Shown piece by piece: positions 51,152 to 59,549 of a DNA stretch of 64,000 nucleotides; positions within the stretch are counted from its first letter, which is position 1; every line of letters starts with the position of its first letter. Under the pieces are notes generated by a model, which searched no databases, was not told the DNA's origin, and saw only the letters and a program-made list of their open reading frames with translations. The stretch lies in NCBI GenBank assembly GCA_003162415.1, contig PMOL01000013.1, positions 124,001 through 188,000 on the forward strand, read 5' to 3'. This stretch comes from Candidatus Dormiibacterota bacterium. Lineage in GTDB: Bacteria > Chloroflexota > Dormibacteria > Aeolococcales > Aeolococcaceae. Both the position numbers and the translations under genes were made by a program.

Positions 51152-52279
51152 TCAGCTCCGCAGCCGGAGCGAGACGACCCCCACCATGCCCAGCGACGCG
51201 ATCGCACACACCGCCACGCCGAGGGGCAGTTCGACCGCGCCGGCGATCCCGATCAATCCTCCGAGCGCCGCGGGCACAAGCGCACTCCCAATCACGGCAC
51301 CAAGGATCGCGTAGGTCACCAGGGTGGTCGCGTTGGGGATCACCCTGGTCATCCAGGAGACCACGACAGGGAAGACGGGTGCCGCGCAGAGACCGACCAG
51401 AGCGAACATCAGCGGGGGCGCCACGCCGGCGCGGATGCCAAGCAGCAGCAGCGCGCCGATGATGAAGGCGGGCACCAGAATGCGCTGCGGCGACAACTGC
51501 ACGGCCAGTGGCGCGGTGAGCACGCGACCGATGGTGAACGCCCCCCAGTACACCGACGTCGCTCCGGCGGCAAACTGGGCCGTCCACCCGAGGCTGATCA
51601 GATCGGTGGCCTCCCAGGTCCCGACGCCGGCCTCCAGTCCCTCGTAGACAAAGAGCATCAACGCGAAGGTGGCGACGAGGCCCAGCGTGCGTGCGCTGAG
51701 CGCCGGCGGTGCGACCTCGGGAGTCGTCTCCACGTCGACAGCCCGTCGCAGGAACACGACGCAGACGAGCACGGCTGCGCCTACGACGGCGAAGACGAGT
51801 GAATAGCCGCGCGTCAGCGCCACCAGCGCCGGGCCCAGGAAGGTGCCAACCCCATACGCCGTGTTGACCAGTCCGAGCATCGCGGGGCTCCGGCGTCCAT
51901 ACCTTGTTGCGTAGAAGAGATTGACAAGAACCACGAGACCTCCGGCCCCGACGCCGAGCACGAACACGGCGAGGAGGACGAGCGGCCACGTCGGTGCCGC
52001 CGCCGCGGCGAGCAGGCCGGCGCCGAAGACAACGGTGCCGGCAGTGAGCCGCCGGCCGAGCTTCCATCGGGCGTGGGTCAGGCCGAGCGCCATCAGGCCG
52101 ATGACCTCACCGAGAAAGTTCGCGGTGACGATGAGTCCTGCGACGCTCACCGTCACGTGGAATCGCTGCGTGATGTGCGGGATCGAGGGGCCATACGACG
52201 CGATCACGACGCCGAGCAGGAGAAAGACGGCGAACCCCGCCATGGTCACCGCCCTCGCCGGACCCTCGCGCTCACTCAT
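51152..52279 (-). CDS. MFS transporter
   Basis: The 375-residue protein has about eleven to twelve membrane helices with a short central loop. MFS features include LGLTHARWKLGRRLTAG between helices 2 and 3 and a YATRYGRRSPAMLGL segment. It is somewhat short for the superfamily. The substrate is unknown; the setting beside glycan genes could mean export of a saccharide. ATG 52279 starts right at the first helix. Confidence 0.85.
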   Translation of the reverse strand: MSEREGPARAVTMAGFAVFLLLGVVIASYGPSIPHITQRFHVTVSVAGLIVTANFLGEVIGLMALGLTHARWKLGRRLTAGTVVFGAGLLAAAAAPTWPLVLLAVFVLGVGAGGLVVLVNLFYATRYGRRSPAMLGLVNTAYGVGTFLGPALVALTRGYSLVFAVVGAAVLVCVVFLRRAVDVETTPEVAPPALSARTLGLVATFALMLFVYEGLEAGVGTWEATDLISLGWTAQFAAGATSVYWGAFTIGRVLTAPLAVQLSPQRILVPAFIIGALLLLGIRAGVAPPLMFALVGLCAAPVFPVVVSWMTRVIPNATTLVTYAILGAVIGSALVPAALGGLIGIAGAVELPLGVAVCAIASLGMVGVVSLRLRS

Positions 52280-52305
52280 CCGGCAGCACGATACGGGTGA
52301 GGCCC

Positions 52306-53703
52306 CTATGAGGGAGTGGGCGTCGCGGCACCGGTCGGTCGCGGCGGTTCCGGGTTCAGCAGCACCTCCTCGTCGGCCAGCGCGATGGCGATCTCTCCTG
52401 CCGCGTTGGGATGAAGCGGGGCGCCATCGTCGATGCCCTGCACGAACGACTGCTGCGTGCACAGTTCGTGGCCGGCAAAGCTGGGTGCCACGGCGTCGAA
52501 GCCAAAGCTGGCGGCCCCGTCGGCGAGCACGGTGTTGAAGGTGGCCAGCCGGCTCGTGAGCACCGCCGACTTGGCGGCCGTGACCGACGCCTCGCCCACG
52601 CAGACCGGCTGCGCTGGGAGCGGATCGTAATACTCGTTGACGATGATCCGCGGCAACCCGGGGAGCGCCGCCAATCGCTGCAGGAGGTCGTAGTAATCGA
52701 TGGTGAAGCTGTCAAGCGCCTGGGAGAACCACGCGGCGGACGCGGTGTCATCGCATTGCGGTGCGACCAGGCACAGTTCCATCAACTGGGTCCAGTGCAT
52801 CTCGTTCGCTCCGATGCTCACGATCACGGTCTTGACCCCGTGCATCGTCTCGAGACGTGCGAGTTGTGACGGCACCAGCGTGCCATTGATCGCCTCCGGT
52901 CCGAACAGCCCCTGCTCGATCGAAGCATTGGTGCAGGCGAGGTTGACCACCCTGCTGTTGTTCACGGCCGCGATGTCAGCCGCGTAGCTGTCCAGGCTGC
53001 GCCGGCATGCGGTGTCCTCGGCAGTGGCGTGCGCGACCGGAGGATTGCCCGCTCCGGCTGCGGTCGAGTCGCCGATGACGACGGTGCTGGCGGTTGGGCT
53101 CGGCGCCTTGTGGCTCGCCGGATCGACCGCCAGCGGCGCGCGGCCCACGAGCTGATCGAGCGTTCGCACCTGGGAAAGCTGCTGCAGTCCCTGGGCGGCG
53201 CTGTTGATCGCCAGTGCGTCGACAGCACCGGCTACGACTGCGGACACCACGAGTCCCGCGAGAATCAGCTGCCATCGCTGGCGCAACAGGGCGAGGCCCA
53301 GTGCCGCAAGGACGGCCGCGATGAGCACGGTGATGACCAGCGCGCGAATGAAATACGCACTCCAGCCGTTGCGAAGGTCCCTACCAAGATGCTCGGGCTG
53401 CCGGAGCGCGAGCATCAACTCGTCGTAGTGCGTCACCTCTGCCCAGAGCAGCCGTGGCCTGATGGGGCCGGAGAATTGCTGCGTGGTGGGGATCGACTGC
53501 CCGAAGAGCTCGAGCGTCCCCGGCCCCGACGTCGACGCCGAGGGTCCCGCGCTCAACGCCAGCGACTGCCCCGCAGCCTCGACGTTTTGCGGTGGCGCAA
53601 TGAGCAGCGACACCTCGATGCTCACCATCGGTATCACGGCCGCCAGGCACACGCTGACAGCCACGATGCTGGCGATTCGGGAGATCGAGGGACGGCGGGG
53701 CAT
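52306..53703 (-). CDS. Membrane-anchored SGNH/GDSL hydrolase
   Basis: The 465-residue protein has a signal/anchor (about 8-36), two more helices near 115-165, and an SGNH domain (about 205-445) with GDSTAAGAG (block I), SIGANEMHW (block III) and a late LHPNAAG (block V His). It should remove acyl groups from a surface glycan or lipid. It is first in the operon with MFS, 26 nt apart. Confidence 0.85.
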   Translation of the reverse strand: MPRRPSISRIASIVAVSVCLAAVIPMVSIEVSLLIAPPQNVEAAGQSLALSAGPSASTSGPGTLELFGQSIPTTQQFSGPIRPRLLWAEVTHYDELMLALRQPEHLGRDLRNGWSAYFIRALVITVLIAAVLAALGLALLRQRWQLILAGLVVSAVVAGAVDALAINSAAQGLQQLSQVRTLDQLVGRAPLAVDPASHKAPSPTASTVVIGDSTAAGAGNPPVAHATAEDTACRRSLDSYAADIAAVNNSRVVNLACTNASIEQGLFGPEAINGTLVPSQLARLETMHGVKTVIVSIGANEMHWTQLMELCLVAPQCDDTASAAWFSQALDSFTIDYYDLLQRLAALPGLPRIIVNEYYDPLPAQPVCVGEASVTAAKSAVLTSRLATFNTVLADGAASFGFDAVAPSFAGHELCTQQSFVQGIDDGAPLHPNAAGEIAIALADEEVLLNPEPPRPTGAATPTPS

Positions 53704-53806
53704 GGATCCAGGCTACGCGGCGGTCCCCCATGCAGCGCTTCCGATGCGACCTCGTGACCGAGGACACCGCTTCAAACGCGGGTTCTCCGCGACCGCCGTG
53801 CGCGAC

Positions 53807-54472
53807 TTAGTCCGCGACGCCCAAGGTGGTCCCGTACGACTTCGTATCGGTCAGCGCGCGCAGCATGGCGTCCGCAACGTCAGCTCGCGCAATGGTCAGA
53901 CCACCCTTCAGGTTCTCGCCATATGCGGTCCGATAGATGCCGGTGCGTGGCTTGTTGGTCAGCCGCGGCGGACGCATGGCCGTGCAGTCGAGCCCGCTCG
54001 CGCGGAGAATGTCCTCCATCAGCGCGAGATCCGCGTACACCTTGCGAAGCAGAGCCTTGATCAGCGGTGTGGCCAGGTTCCGGGTGAAGAACCCTTCGCC
54101 GGGATCGTCCTTCGGCGGGTTGGGACGCCCCGGCGACGGCGTGGTTGCAACCGGCGCTGCACTGATTGCGATGATCCGCCGGGCACTGGACGAATGCATC
54201 GCATTCACGATTGCCTGCGTCCCGCGCGACGCGATACCGGACTCGGAAACACGCCGCGCGCCGAGCCCGGACAACACGGCATCGGCACCCTGCACCGCGC
54301 GTCGCAGCGCGTCGAGATCTGGATTGTCGAAGTCCACCGTGACCATGCGAACATCGTTGTCGAGACGCTCCGGATGACGCGCCACTGCGGTGACGTGATG
54401 GCCGGCAGCGACGGCCTGATCGAGGATGAGGCGGCCCACGCCACCGGTTGCGGCGATGATCGTCAATTCCAT
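53807..54472 (-). CDS. NAD(P)-binding atypical SDR
   Basis: The 221-residue protein starts IIAATGGVGRLILDQAVAAGH, an atypical-SDR dinucleotide site, with ITAVARHPERL next and RPPRLTNKPRTG in the C-terminal half. Members include flavin reductases and NAD(P)H-binding regulators. It lies 67 nt downstream of the DHA2 transporter gene on the same strand and may be part of the TetR-controlled unit. Confidence 0.82.
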   Translation of the reverse strand: MELTIIAATGGVGRLILDQAVAAGHHVTAVARHPERLDNDVRMVTVDFDNPDLDALRRAVQGADAVLSGLGARRVSESGIASRGTQAIVNAMHSSSARRIIAISAAPVATTPSPGRPNPPKDDPGEGFFTRNLATPLIKALLRKVYADLALMEDILRASGLDCTAMRPPRLTNKPRTGIYRTAYGENLKGGLTIARADVADAMLRALTDTKSYGTTLGVAD

Positions 54473-54539
54473 GTACTTCCCTCTTCTTGAGTCTGATGAT
54501 GCCGCCCTGACTCAGCGGACTTGGGCTTGAGACGGAAGG

Positions 54540-56078
54540 TCATGCCGCCGCGTGCAGCAACCTCTCCCCCACATCCTCCGCACTGACGAAATCACGCTCG
54601 CGGATGAGCACCAGCGAGGTGAGCGCCGCAACCCCTGCCGCGACCGCGCCGATCAACAGGATCAGGTTGAGCCCGTCGACAAACGACTGCTGCGCCGCGG
54701 CGGCGAGCGTTGCGCGCAGCGCGGCGGGTGCACTGCTGACCGCCTGCACCGCGCCTCCGGTGCTGATTGCATGCGCGAATGCGGCCGCATGAGCGGCAAG
54801 CGGCGTGGCACTGAGGTGCGCGGTCACGCTCGCGCGGATCTGGGCCGCGAAGATCGTGCCCAGGACAGCAACTCCCGCGGCGACGCCCGCCTGACGCAGG
54901 GTGTTGTTGATGCCCGATGCCATGCCGGCCCGCGACGGATGGACGACCCCCACAGCCGTCGACACCAGAGGCACGTTGACCAGGCCGGCGCCGACCCCGG
55001 CGAGGACCATACCGACCACCAGGTGGGTCCAACTCGAGGTCACCGTGACACCGCGCATCGCGAAGAGACCGGCGGCGATCAACACAAAACCGGCACCGAT
55101 GAGAACGCGCCTTGGAGCGTGACCGCTCAAGCGCCCGGCGATTCCGGCGGTCACGAAGATCGCTCCGGTGAGCGGCAGGAACCGAAGGCCCGCGCCCACT
55201 GCCGAGAAGCCGAGGATGTTCTGCATGTAGATGATGAGATAGGTCAACAGGGAGAAGAGCGAGGCGGAGATGCCGAACGCCGCCAGCAGGCCACCGACAA
55301 ACGTGGGCACCTTCAGCAGCGACAGGTCGAACATCGGCCTGGGCGTGCGGTATTCGATCACTCCGAAGAGCCCGAGCAGAACACCACCGGCAATCAATGA
55401 TCCGACCACCTGCGCTGATCCCCAGCCCACATCGGTGCTGCGAATCAGCCCGAATACCAGCGCCACCAAGGCCGCGCTGAAACTGACGAAGCCGGCGATA
55501 TCAAGCGGTGCCGCGTGTGCGTCCTTCGACTCCGGGACGCGAAGGGCGGTGATCAGCAGCGCGACGGCGCCGACCGGGATGTTGACGAAGAAGATCCAGC
55601 GCCAGGAGAAGCCACTGGTGATCAGACCGCCGAGGACCGGCCCGACCGCCACCGCGGCTCCTGTCACGGCACCGAAGACACCGAACGCGACCGCACGATC
55701 CTTGCCGCGAAACGCGTCCGCGAGCAGTGCCAGCGACGTGGCGAACATGATCGCCCCGCCAACTCCCTGCACCGCTCGTGCCACCACGAGGAAGATGGGG
55801 CCCGTCGAGAGCCCACACAACGTCGACGCAACGGTGAACAGCACGAGGCCGGTGGCGAAGAGCCGTCGTCGCCCATACCGATCGGCGAGTGATCCGGCGG
55901 TGAGCATGAAGGCGGCGAGCGCGAGCGCGTAGCCGCTGATCACCCACTGCAGGTCGGCCGGGGTGGCCGAGAAATCGCGCTCGATGGACGGCAGCGCGAC
56001 GTTCACAATCGTGACGTCGAGCAGCAACATCATCACCCCTGCGCAGACCGCCGCCAGCACCCACCACTTTCGAGCCAT
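54540..56078 (-). CDS. DHA2-family (EmrB/QacA-like) drug efflux MFS transporter
   Basis: The 512-residue protein has about fourteen helices. Hallmarks are LDVTIVNVALPSIERDF near the N-terminus, LADRYGRRRLFATG, a motif-C-like GPVLGGLITSGFSWRWIFFVNIP and a late MASGINNTLRQAG. It exports drugs or similar compounds using the proton gradient. The start has AAGGAGG upstream. The divergent TetR gene is its probable repressor. Confidence 0.93.
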   Translation of the reverse strand: MARKWWVLAAVCAGVMMLLLDVTIVNVALPSIERDFSATPADLQWVISGYALALAAFMLTAGSLADRYGRRRLFATGLVLFTVASTLCGLSTGPIFLVVARAVQGVGGAIMFATSLALLADAFRGKDRAVAFGVFGAVTGAAVAVGPVLGGLITSGFSWRWIFFVNIPVGAVALLITALRVPESKDAHAAPLDIAGFVSFSAALVALVFGLIRSTDVGWGSAQVVGSLIAGGVLLGLFGVIEYRTPRPMFDLSLLKVPTFVGGLLAAFGISASLFSLLTYLIIYMQNILGFSAVGAGLRFLPLTGAIFVTAGIAGRLSGHAPRRVLIGAGFVLIAAGLFAMRGVTVTSSWTHLVVGMVLAGVGAGLVNVPLVSTAVGVVHPSRAGMASGINNTLRQAGVAAGVAVLGTIFAAQIRASVTAHLSATPLAAHAAAFAHAISTGGAVQAVSSAPAALRATLAAAAQQSFVDGLNLILLIGAVAAGVAALTSLVLIRERDFVSAEDVGERLLHAAA

Positions 56079-56123
56079 GACTTCGTCCTCCTTGATTCCT
56101 GTGCATTCGCTCAGCAATGCGGT

Positions 56124-56153
56124 ATTATCTGACCATATACTCGGGAAAATCAA
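56124..56153 (-). promoter_or_regulatory. Promoter of the efflux gene with overlapping divergent tetR promoter
   Basis: On the minus strand TTGATT (56148-56153) and GATAAT (56124-56129) are 18 nt apart. On the plus strand TATACT (56136-56141) is a -10 for tetR. GTAT...ATAC half-sites at 56122-56125 and 56137-56140 may be part of a TetR operator, although the palindrome is weak. Confidence 0.5.
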
Positions 56154-56176
56154 GGACGCGATGAGGAGCCGCCTGC

Positions 56177-56917
56177 ATGACTGAGTCCGCCGGCACCACG
56201 AGACGGCCGCGGGGACGCCCGTCGACCGGAGTACGAGCGGCCATCCTCGCCTCCGCGCTCGAGATCATCTCGGGTGATGGGCTCGATCAGCTCACGACAC
56301 GCGCGGTCGCGAAGCGGGCACACACGTCTGAGGCGAGCGTCTTCTACCACTTCGGCGACAAGGTCGGTCTTCTGCAGGCGGCGGTGATGGCCGGTCTTGG
56401 GCCGCTGAAGGCGCTCGATCCCGCGGCCGTTACCGGTGCTCTCGATCAGCCTCCGGCTGAGACACTTGCCGTGATCACAGCGGCGCTCGAACAGTTCTTC
56501 AACCATGCGATGCCGGTGATCGCGACCATCCAGGCGGACGCGAGCTTGCGAAGAGCATTTGCGGAGCGGCTCGTCGAGGGCGACCTGGGTCCGCACCGCG
56601 GCGTCCAATTGCTGGCGGACTACCTCCGGGCGATGGTGACGCGCGGTGCGGTCAGAGCGGATGTTGACTGCGACGCGGTTGCGATGCTGGTTGTCGGCGG
56701 ATGCTTCCTCGCGGCCTGGCAGCGCGCGATGTCCGGTGACACGGGCGACGGCAAGCTCCCCGAGCTCCGCCGCGTCGTCGAGGCGCTCGGCGTGCTCCTG
56801 GCGCCAGACGTGCTGGAGGCCGAAACCTCCGTCTCCGTCGGTGATCGAGCAGGACGGCCGCGTCAGGCGCGCGGGGGCGACACCTCGCCGGCCGCGGCAC
56901 CGCGCAGATCCAGGTAG
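56177..56917 (+). CDS. TetR-family transcriptional regulator
   Basis: The 246-residue protein has an N-terminal helix-turn-helix (about 18-65), with LTTRAVAKRAHTSEASVFYHFGDKVGLL, the family hallmark. The C-terminal ligand domain follows, plus a 30-residue Arg/Pro-rich tail. It diverges from the DHA2 transporter gene, 98 nt apart, and probably represses it until a drug binds. It overlaps the convergent GT4 gene by 55 nt. Confidence 0.93.
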   Translation: MTESAGTTRRPRGRPSTGVRAAILASALEIISGDGLDQLTTRAVAKRAHTSEASVFYHFGDKVGLLQAAVMAGLGPLKALDPAAVTGALDQPPAETLAVITAALEQFFNHAMPVIATIQADASLRRAFAERLVEGDLGPHRGVQLLADYLRAMVTRGAVRADVDCDAVAMLVVGGCFLAAWQRAMSGDTGDGKLPELRRVVEALGVLLAPDVLEAETSVSVGDRAGRPRQARGGDTSPAAAPRRSR

Positions 56918-58098
56918 AGCTGCTCGAGACCGTCGACGTTGGTGCGCAGGCTGAAGGACTCGAGCGTCCGCGCGCGGGCGCGCTGCGCGAGGCTCTGGCG
57001 CAGGTCGCTGTCGCGGTGCAGCTGGCGCAACGCATCGCCGAGCGCCGGTTCGAGAGGTGAGACCGGGATGACGACGCCCGCGTCTCCAACCACCGCACCG
57101 TCTTCTCCCGCATCAGTGGCGATCACAGCCCGCCCAACGCTCATCGCTTCGAGCAGTGCGAGCGAGAGTCCCTCTGCCGTCGAGGGAAGCACGAACACGT
57201 CGGCTGCACGGAGTAGATCCACTCTCTCGTCCACACCCGAGATGACACCGAGCAGCCGTATCTGCGGTTGCTCCGCGACCAGGCGCTGCAGTTGGCGTCG
57301 CTGCGTGCCACCGCCGGCGATCAGGAGCACGTGATCATCTCCCCAGCCCTGACCCAGAAACGACCGCGCCAGGTGGGGCACGCGCTTCTCTGCATCGAGC
57401 CGTCCCATGTAGACGACGACGAACCGGGCGTTCAGCGAGGCGCGCAGGCTGGAGCTTCCAGGGCTGAACCGATCCGTGTCGACGGCATTGGGGATCACGA
57501 CGATGCGTTCCGGGTCCAACCCCGATTCGATGAGCAACGCGCGCTGTCCCTCGCTCAGCGCGACGATCGCATCGAAATGAGCCAGGCGCCACGCCTGAAA
57601 CCGGTACACCTCGCGGAGGACCCGCGCGCGAGCTGAGTGCAGCGCCCCGTAAGGGAGATGGACTGTCGCGATCGCTGGAATGTTGCGGTGCTGCGCGAGG
57701 CTGGCAACCGCGCCGTCGAGCAGCGAGAAGCTCACCGAGACGTGGACGACATCTGGCTGAAACCGCGTCAGCGCCGCTTCGATGCGCTCCAGCGAGCCCG
57801 GCAAGGACACTGTCACCGTCTTAAGGCGCACCGCGCGCAACGCCACATCCTGATCGGGAGCTTCGACTCCGCCTTCGCGATGCGCGACGAACAGCACGTC
57901 GATCCCTCGCGAGCGCATCGCCGCAACCGTCTGCCGGCTGTATGAGGCCAGGCCGTTCCCGTGGCGCCCCTGGAAGTGCCCGAACCACGCCACGCGAAGT
58001 CGCGGCGAGGCGTCCGGTGTCAGGAGATCGGGTACAGCCACCGCGCGCAGCGTAGAGCCCCGAGGGTCGCGTTCGCCAAAACAGCGCGCCGGGGTCAC
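56863..58098 (-). CDS. Glycosyltransferase family 4
   Basis: The protein has up to 411 residues. GT-B signs are VAWFGHFQGRHGNGLASYSR near residue 35, DVVHVSVSFSLL, then the donor domain VVVYMGRLDAEKRVPHLARS and VLPSTAEGLSLALLEAMSVG (E-x7-E). GTG 58098 is 14 nt after the DUF4032 gene; a GTG at 58041 would remove a poorly conserved leader. It is probably co-transcribed with DUF4032. Confidence 0.9.
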   Translation of the reverse strand: MTPARCFGERDPRGSTLRAVAVPDLLTPDASPRLRVAWFGHFQGRHGNGLASYSRQTVAAMRSRGIDVLFVAHREGGVEAPDQDVALRAVRLKTVTVSLPGSLERIEAALTRFQPDVVHVSVSFSLLDGAVASLAQHRNIPAIATVHLPYGALHSARARVLREVYRFQAWRLAHFDAIVALSEGQRALLIESGLDPERIVVIPNAVDTDRFSPGSSSLRASLNARFVVVYMGRLDAEKRVPHLARSFLGQGWGDDHVLLIAGGGTQRRQLQRLVAEQPQIRLLGVISGVDERVDLLRAADVFVLPSTAEGLSLALLEAMSVGRAVIATDAGEDGAVVGDAGVVIPVSPLEPALGDALRQLHRDSDLRQSLAQRARARTLESFSLRTNVDGLEQLYLDLRGAAAGEVSPPRA

Positions 58099-58112
58099 CG
58101 CCCCGACGACGC

Positions 58113-59372
58113 TCAGCGGTCCTCGAGCGCGAGCTCGTCGAGACCCGGAGCCGTGGCCCGGGGCAGGACGGTGCTGATGAAGGACTTGACGGCCTCGTTC
58201 AGCCCCACGTCGTGCCCGGCTGCTTCCGACAGGTACCAGCGATGGTCGAGGACCTGATGGAAGAGCTCGGCGGGTTCGAGCCGGCCGCGGAGCTCCGCCG
58301 GAACCGCGGCGATGGTGGGCTCAAAGACGTCGATGAGCCAGCGTCGCGCCCCATAACGCTCCGAGACTGGACCGCCCGTCGTGGTCTCGAGCTCGGTCCG
58401 GTAGCGGGCGATATCCCCGAGGAGCCGGCGTGCCTGGTTCTCCTGGACCTCGAGTCCGGTCAGCGCCTGGAGCGTGCGTACATGGTGCCCCGGCTCGACG
58501 ACGCGGGGCTGGAGGCGGAGATGGTATTCGCCGCCCTGGGCACTGACCTCGACCTCCTCAACGTCGAAGCCGAGCCCGTTGAGCCGCTGCAATCGCTCCT
58601 CGATGAGATATCGCTGGTCGGGGGCAAACGCGACCTCTTGAACGAGCTCCGACCAGAGCCCGTCGTACCGCCTGCGCAGTTCCTCGGCGGCCAGCGCCGG
58701 GTCCATGTGATGCACGAGCCCCTCAGCGGTGACGTCGAGCAGCTCACCGAAGATGTTCTCCTCAGCGACCATCACGTCCTGCAGGCGCTGACCGTCGCTG
58801 AGCTGGGGGTGAAGCTCCCCGGTTTCGGTGTCGACCACGTATGCGCCAAGCGCTCCCGCGTCGCGCCGGAAGAGCGTGTTCGACAGCGAGCAATCACCCC
58901 AGAAGAAGCCGGCGACATGGAGGCGCACCAGCAGGTTCACGAGGCCATCGAGGAGGCGATCACCCAGCGCCGAGTCGCTTCCGGTAGCACCGAGCACCCG
59001 GCGATACGGCAGCGAAAAGTCGAGATGCCGTGTGATCAGCACGGCTTCCAGCTCGACGCTCTCGGGCGACCGCGGAGAGCCGACCTGACGGCCGGTGACC
59101 AGCGCGGCCACCTCGACGACCGGAATGAAGAGCCGATCCAGCTCGGCGAGCAGCCGGTATTCACGCTCGGCGAGTCGATGGGGCAGTTCCTTGAGCGCGT
59201 AGATCGCGTCGCCGTAGCGCACAAACCGGACCACGTGCCGAGAGATCCCGCGCGGGACGTCAACCATGCGATCGTGGCGCCACGTCTCCAGGGGAAGGTC
59301 CCACGGGAGGTCGAGGAAATCCGGATGCCCGGTGCGCCTGCGCATTTGGAAGTCCACAGCTTGCGGGGTCAC
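58113..59372 (-). CDS. DUF4032 protein with kinase-like core
   Basis: The 419-residue protein has a kinase-like N-terminal half: a beta-rich start with YALKELPHRLAEREYRLL (Lys as in kinases), a catalytic-loop-like FFWGDCSLSNTLF (D-x4-N) and VVDTETGEL in the DFG place. This is like WaaP/Kdo kinases. The C-terminal half is DUF4032. The GTG has AGAGG upstream at 8 nt. The function is unknown; a phosphotransferase acting on a glycan or a small molecule is possible. Confidence 0.75.
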   Translation of the reverse strand: MTPQAVDFQMRRRTGHPDFLDLPWDLPLETWRHDRMVDVPRGISRHVVRFVRYGDAIYALKELPHRLAEREYRLLAELDRLFIPVVEVAALVTGRQVGSPRSPESVELEAVLITRHLDFSLPYRRVLGATGSDSALGDRLLDGLVNLLVRLHVAGFFWGDCSLSNTLFRRDAGALGAYVVDTETGELHPQLSDGQRLQDVMVAEENIFGELLDVTAEGLVHHMDPALAAEELRRRYDGLWSELVQEVAFAPDQRYLIEERLQRLNGLGFDVEEVEVSAQGGEYHLRLQPRVVEPGHHVRTLQALTGLEVQENQARRLLGDIARYRTELETTTGGPVSERYGARRWLIDVFEPTIAAVPAELRGRLEPAELFHQVLDHRWYLSEAAGHDVGLNEAVKSFISTVLPRATAPGLDELALEDR

Positions 59373-59549
59373 TCGCGCCGCCTCTGGATTCGCTGAAAGC
59401 GTTCAAGGGACGATGACAGATGTCCGAAGGAACTGCAGGACGCGAGCGCGGCCGGTCGTCTGATCGATCGACGTGATCCCGCCGTCAGCGTCTCGCGCTC
59501 CAGCACAATAGCTGGCGTTCGACGGCCGAGACGTAGAGGAGCACCCATC

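Noticed and set aside
59394-59405. TGAAAGCGTTCA, a LacI-operator-like palindrome upstream of DUF4032 and GH1
   Set aside because: The symmetry is imperfect, the site is about 145 nt from the GH1 start, and no LacI-type regulator is in the window.
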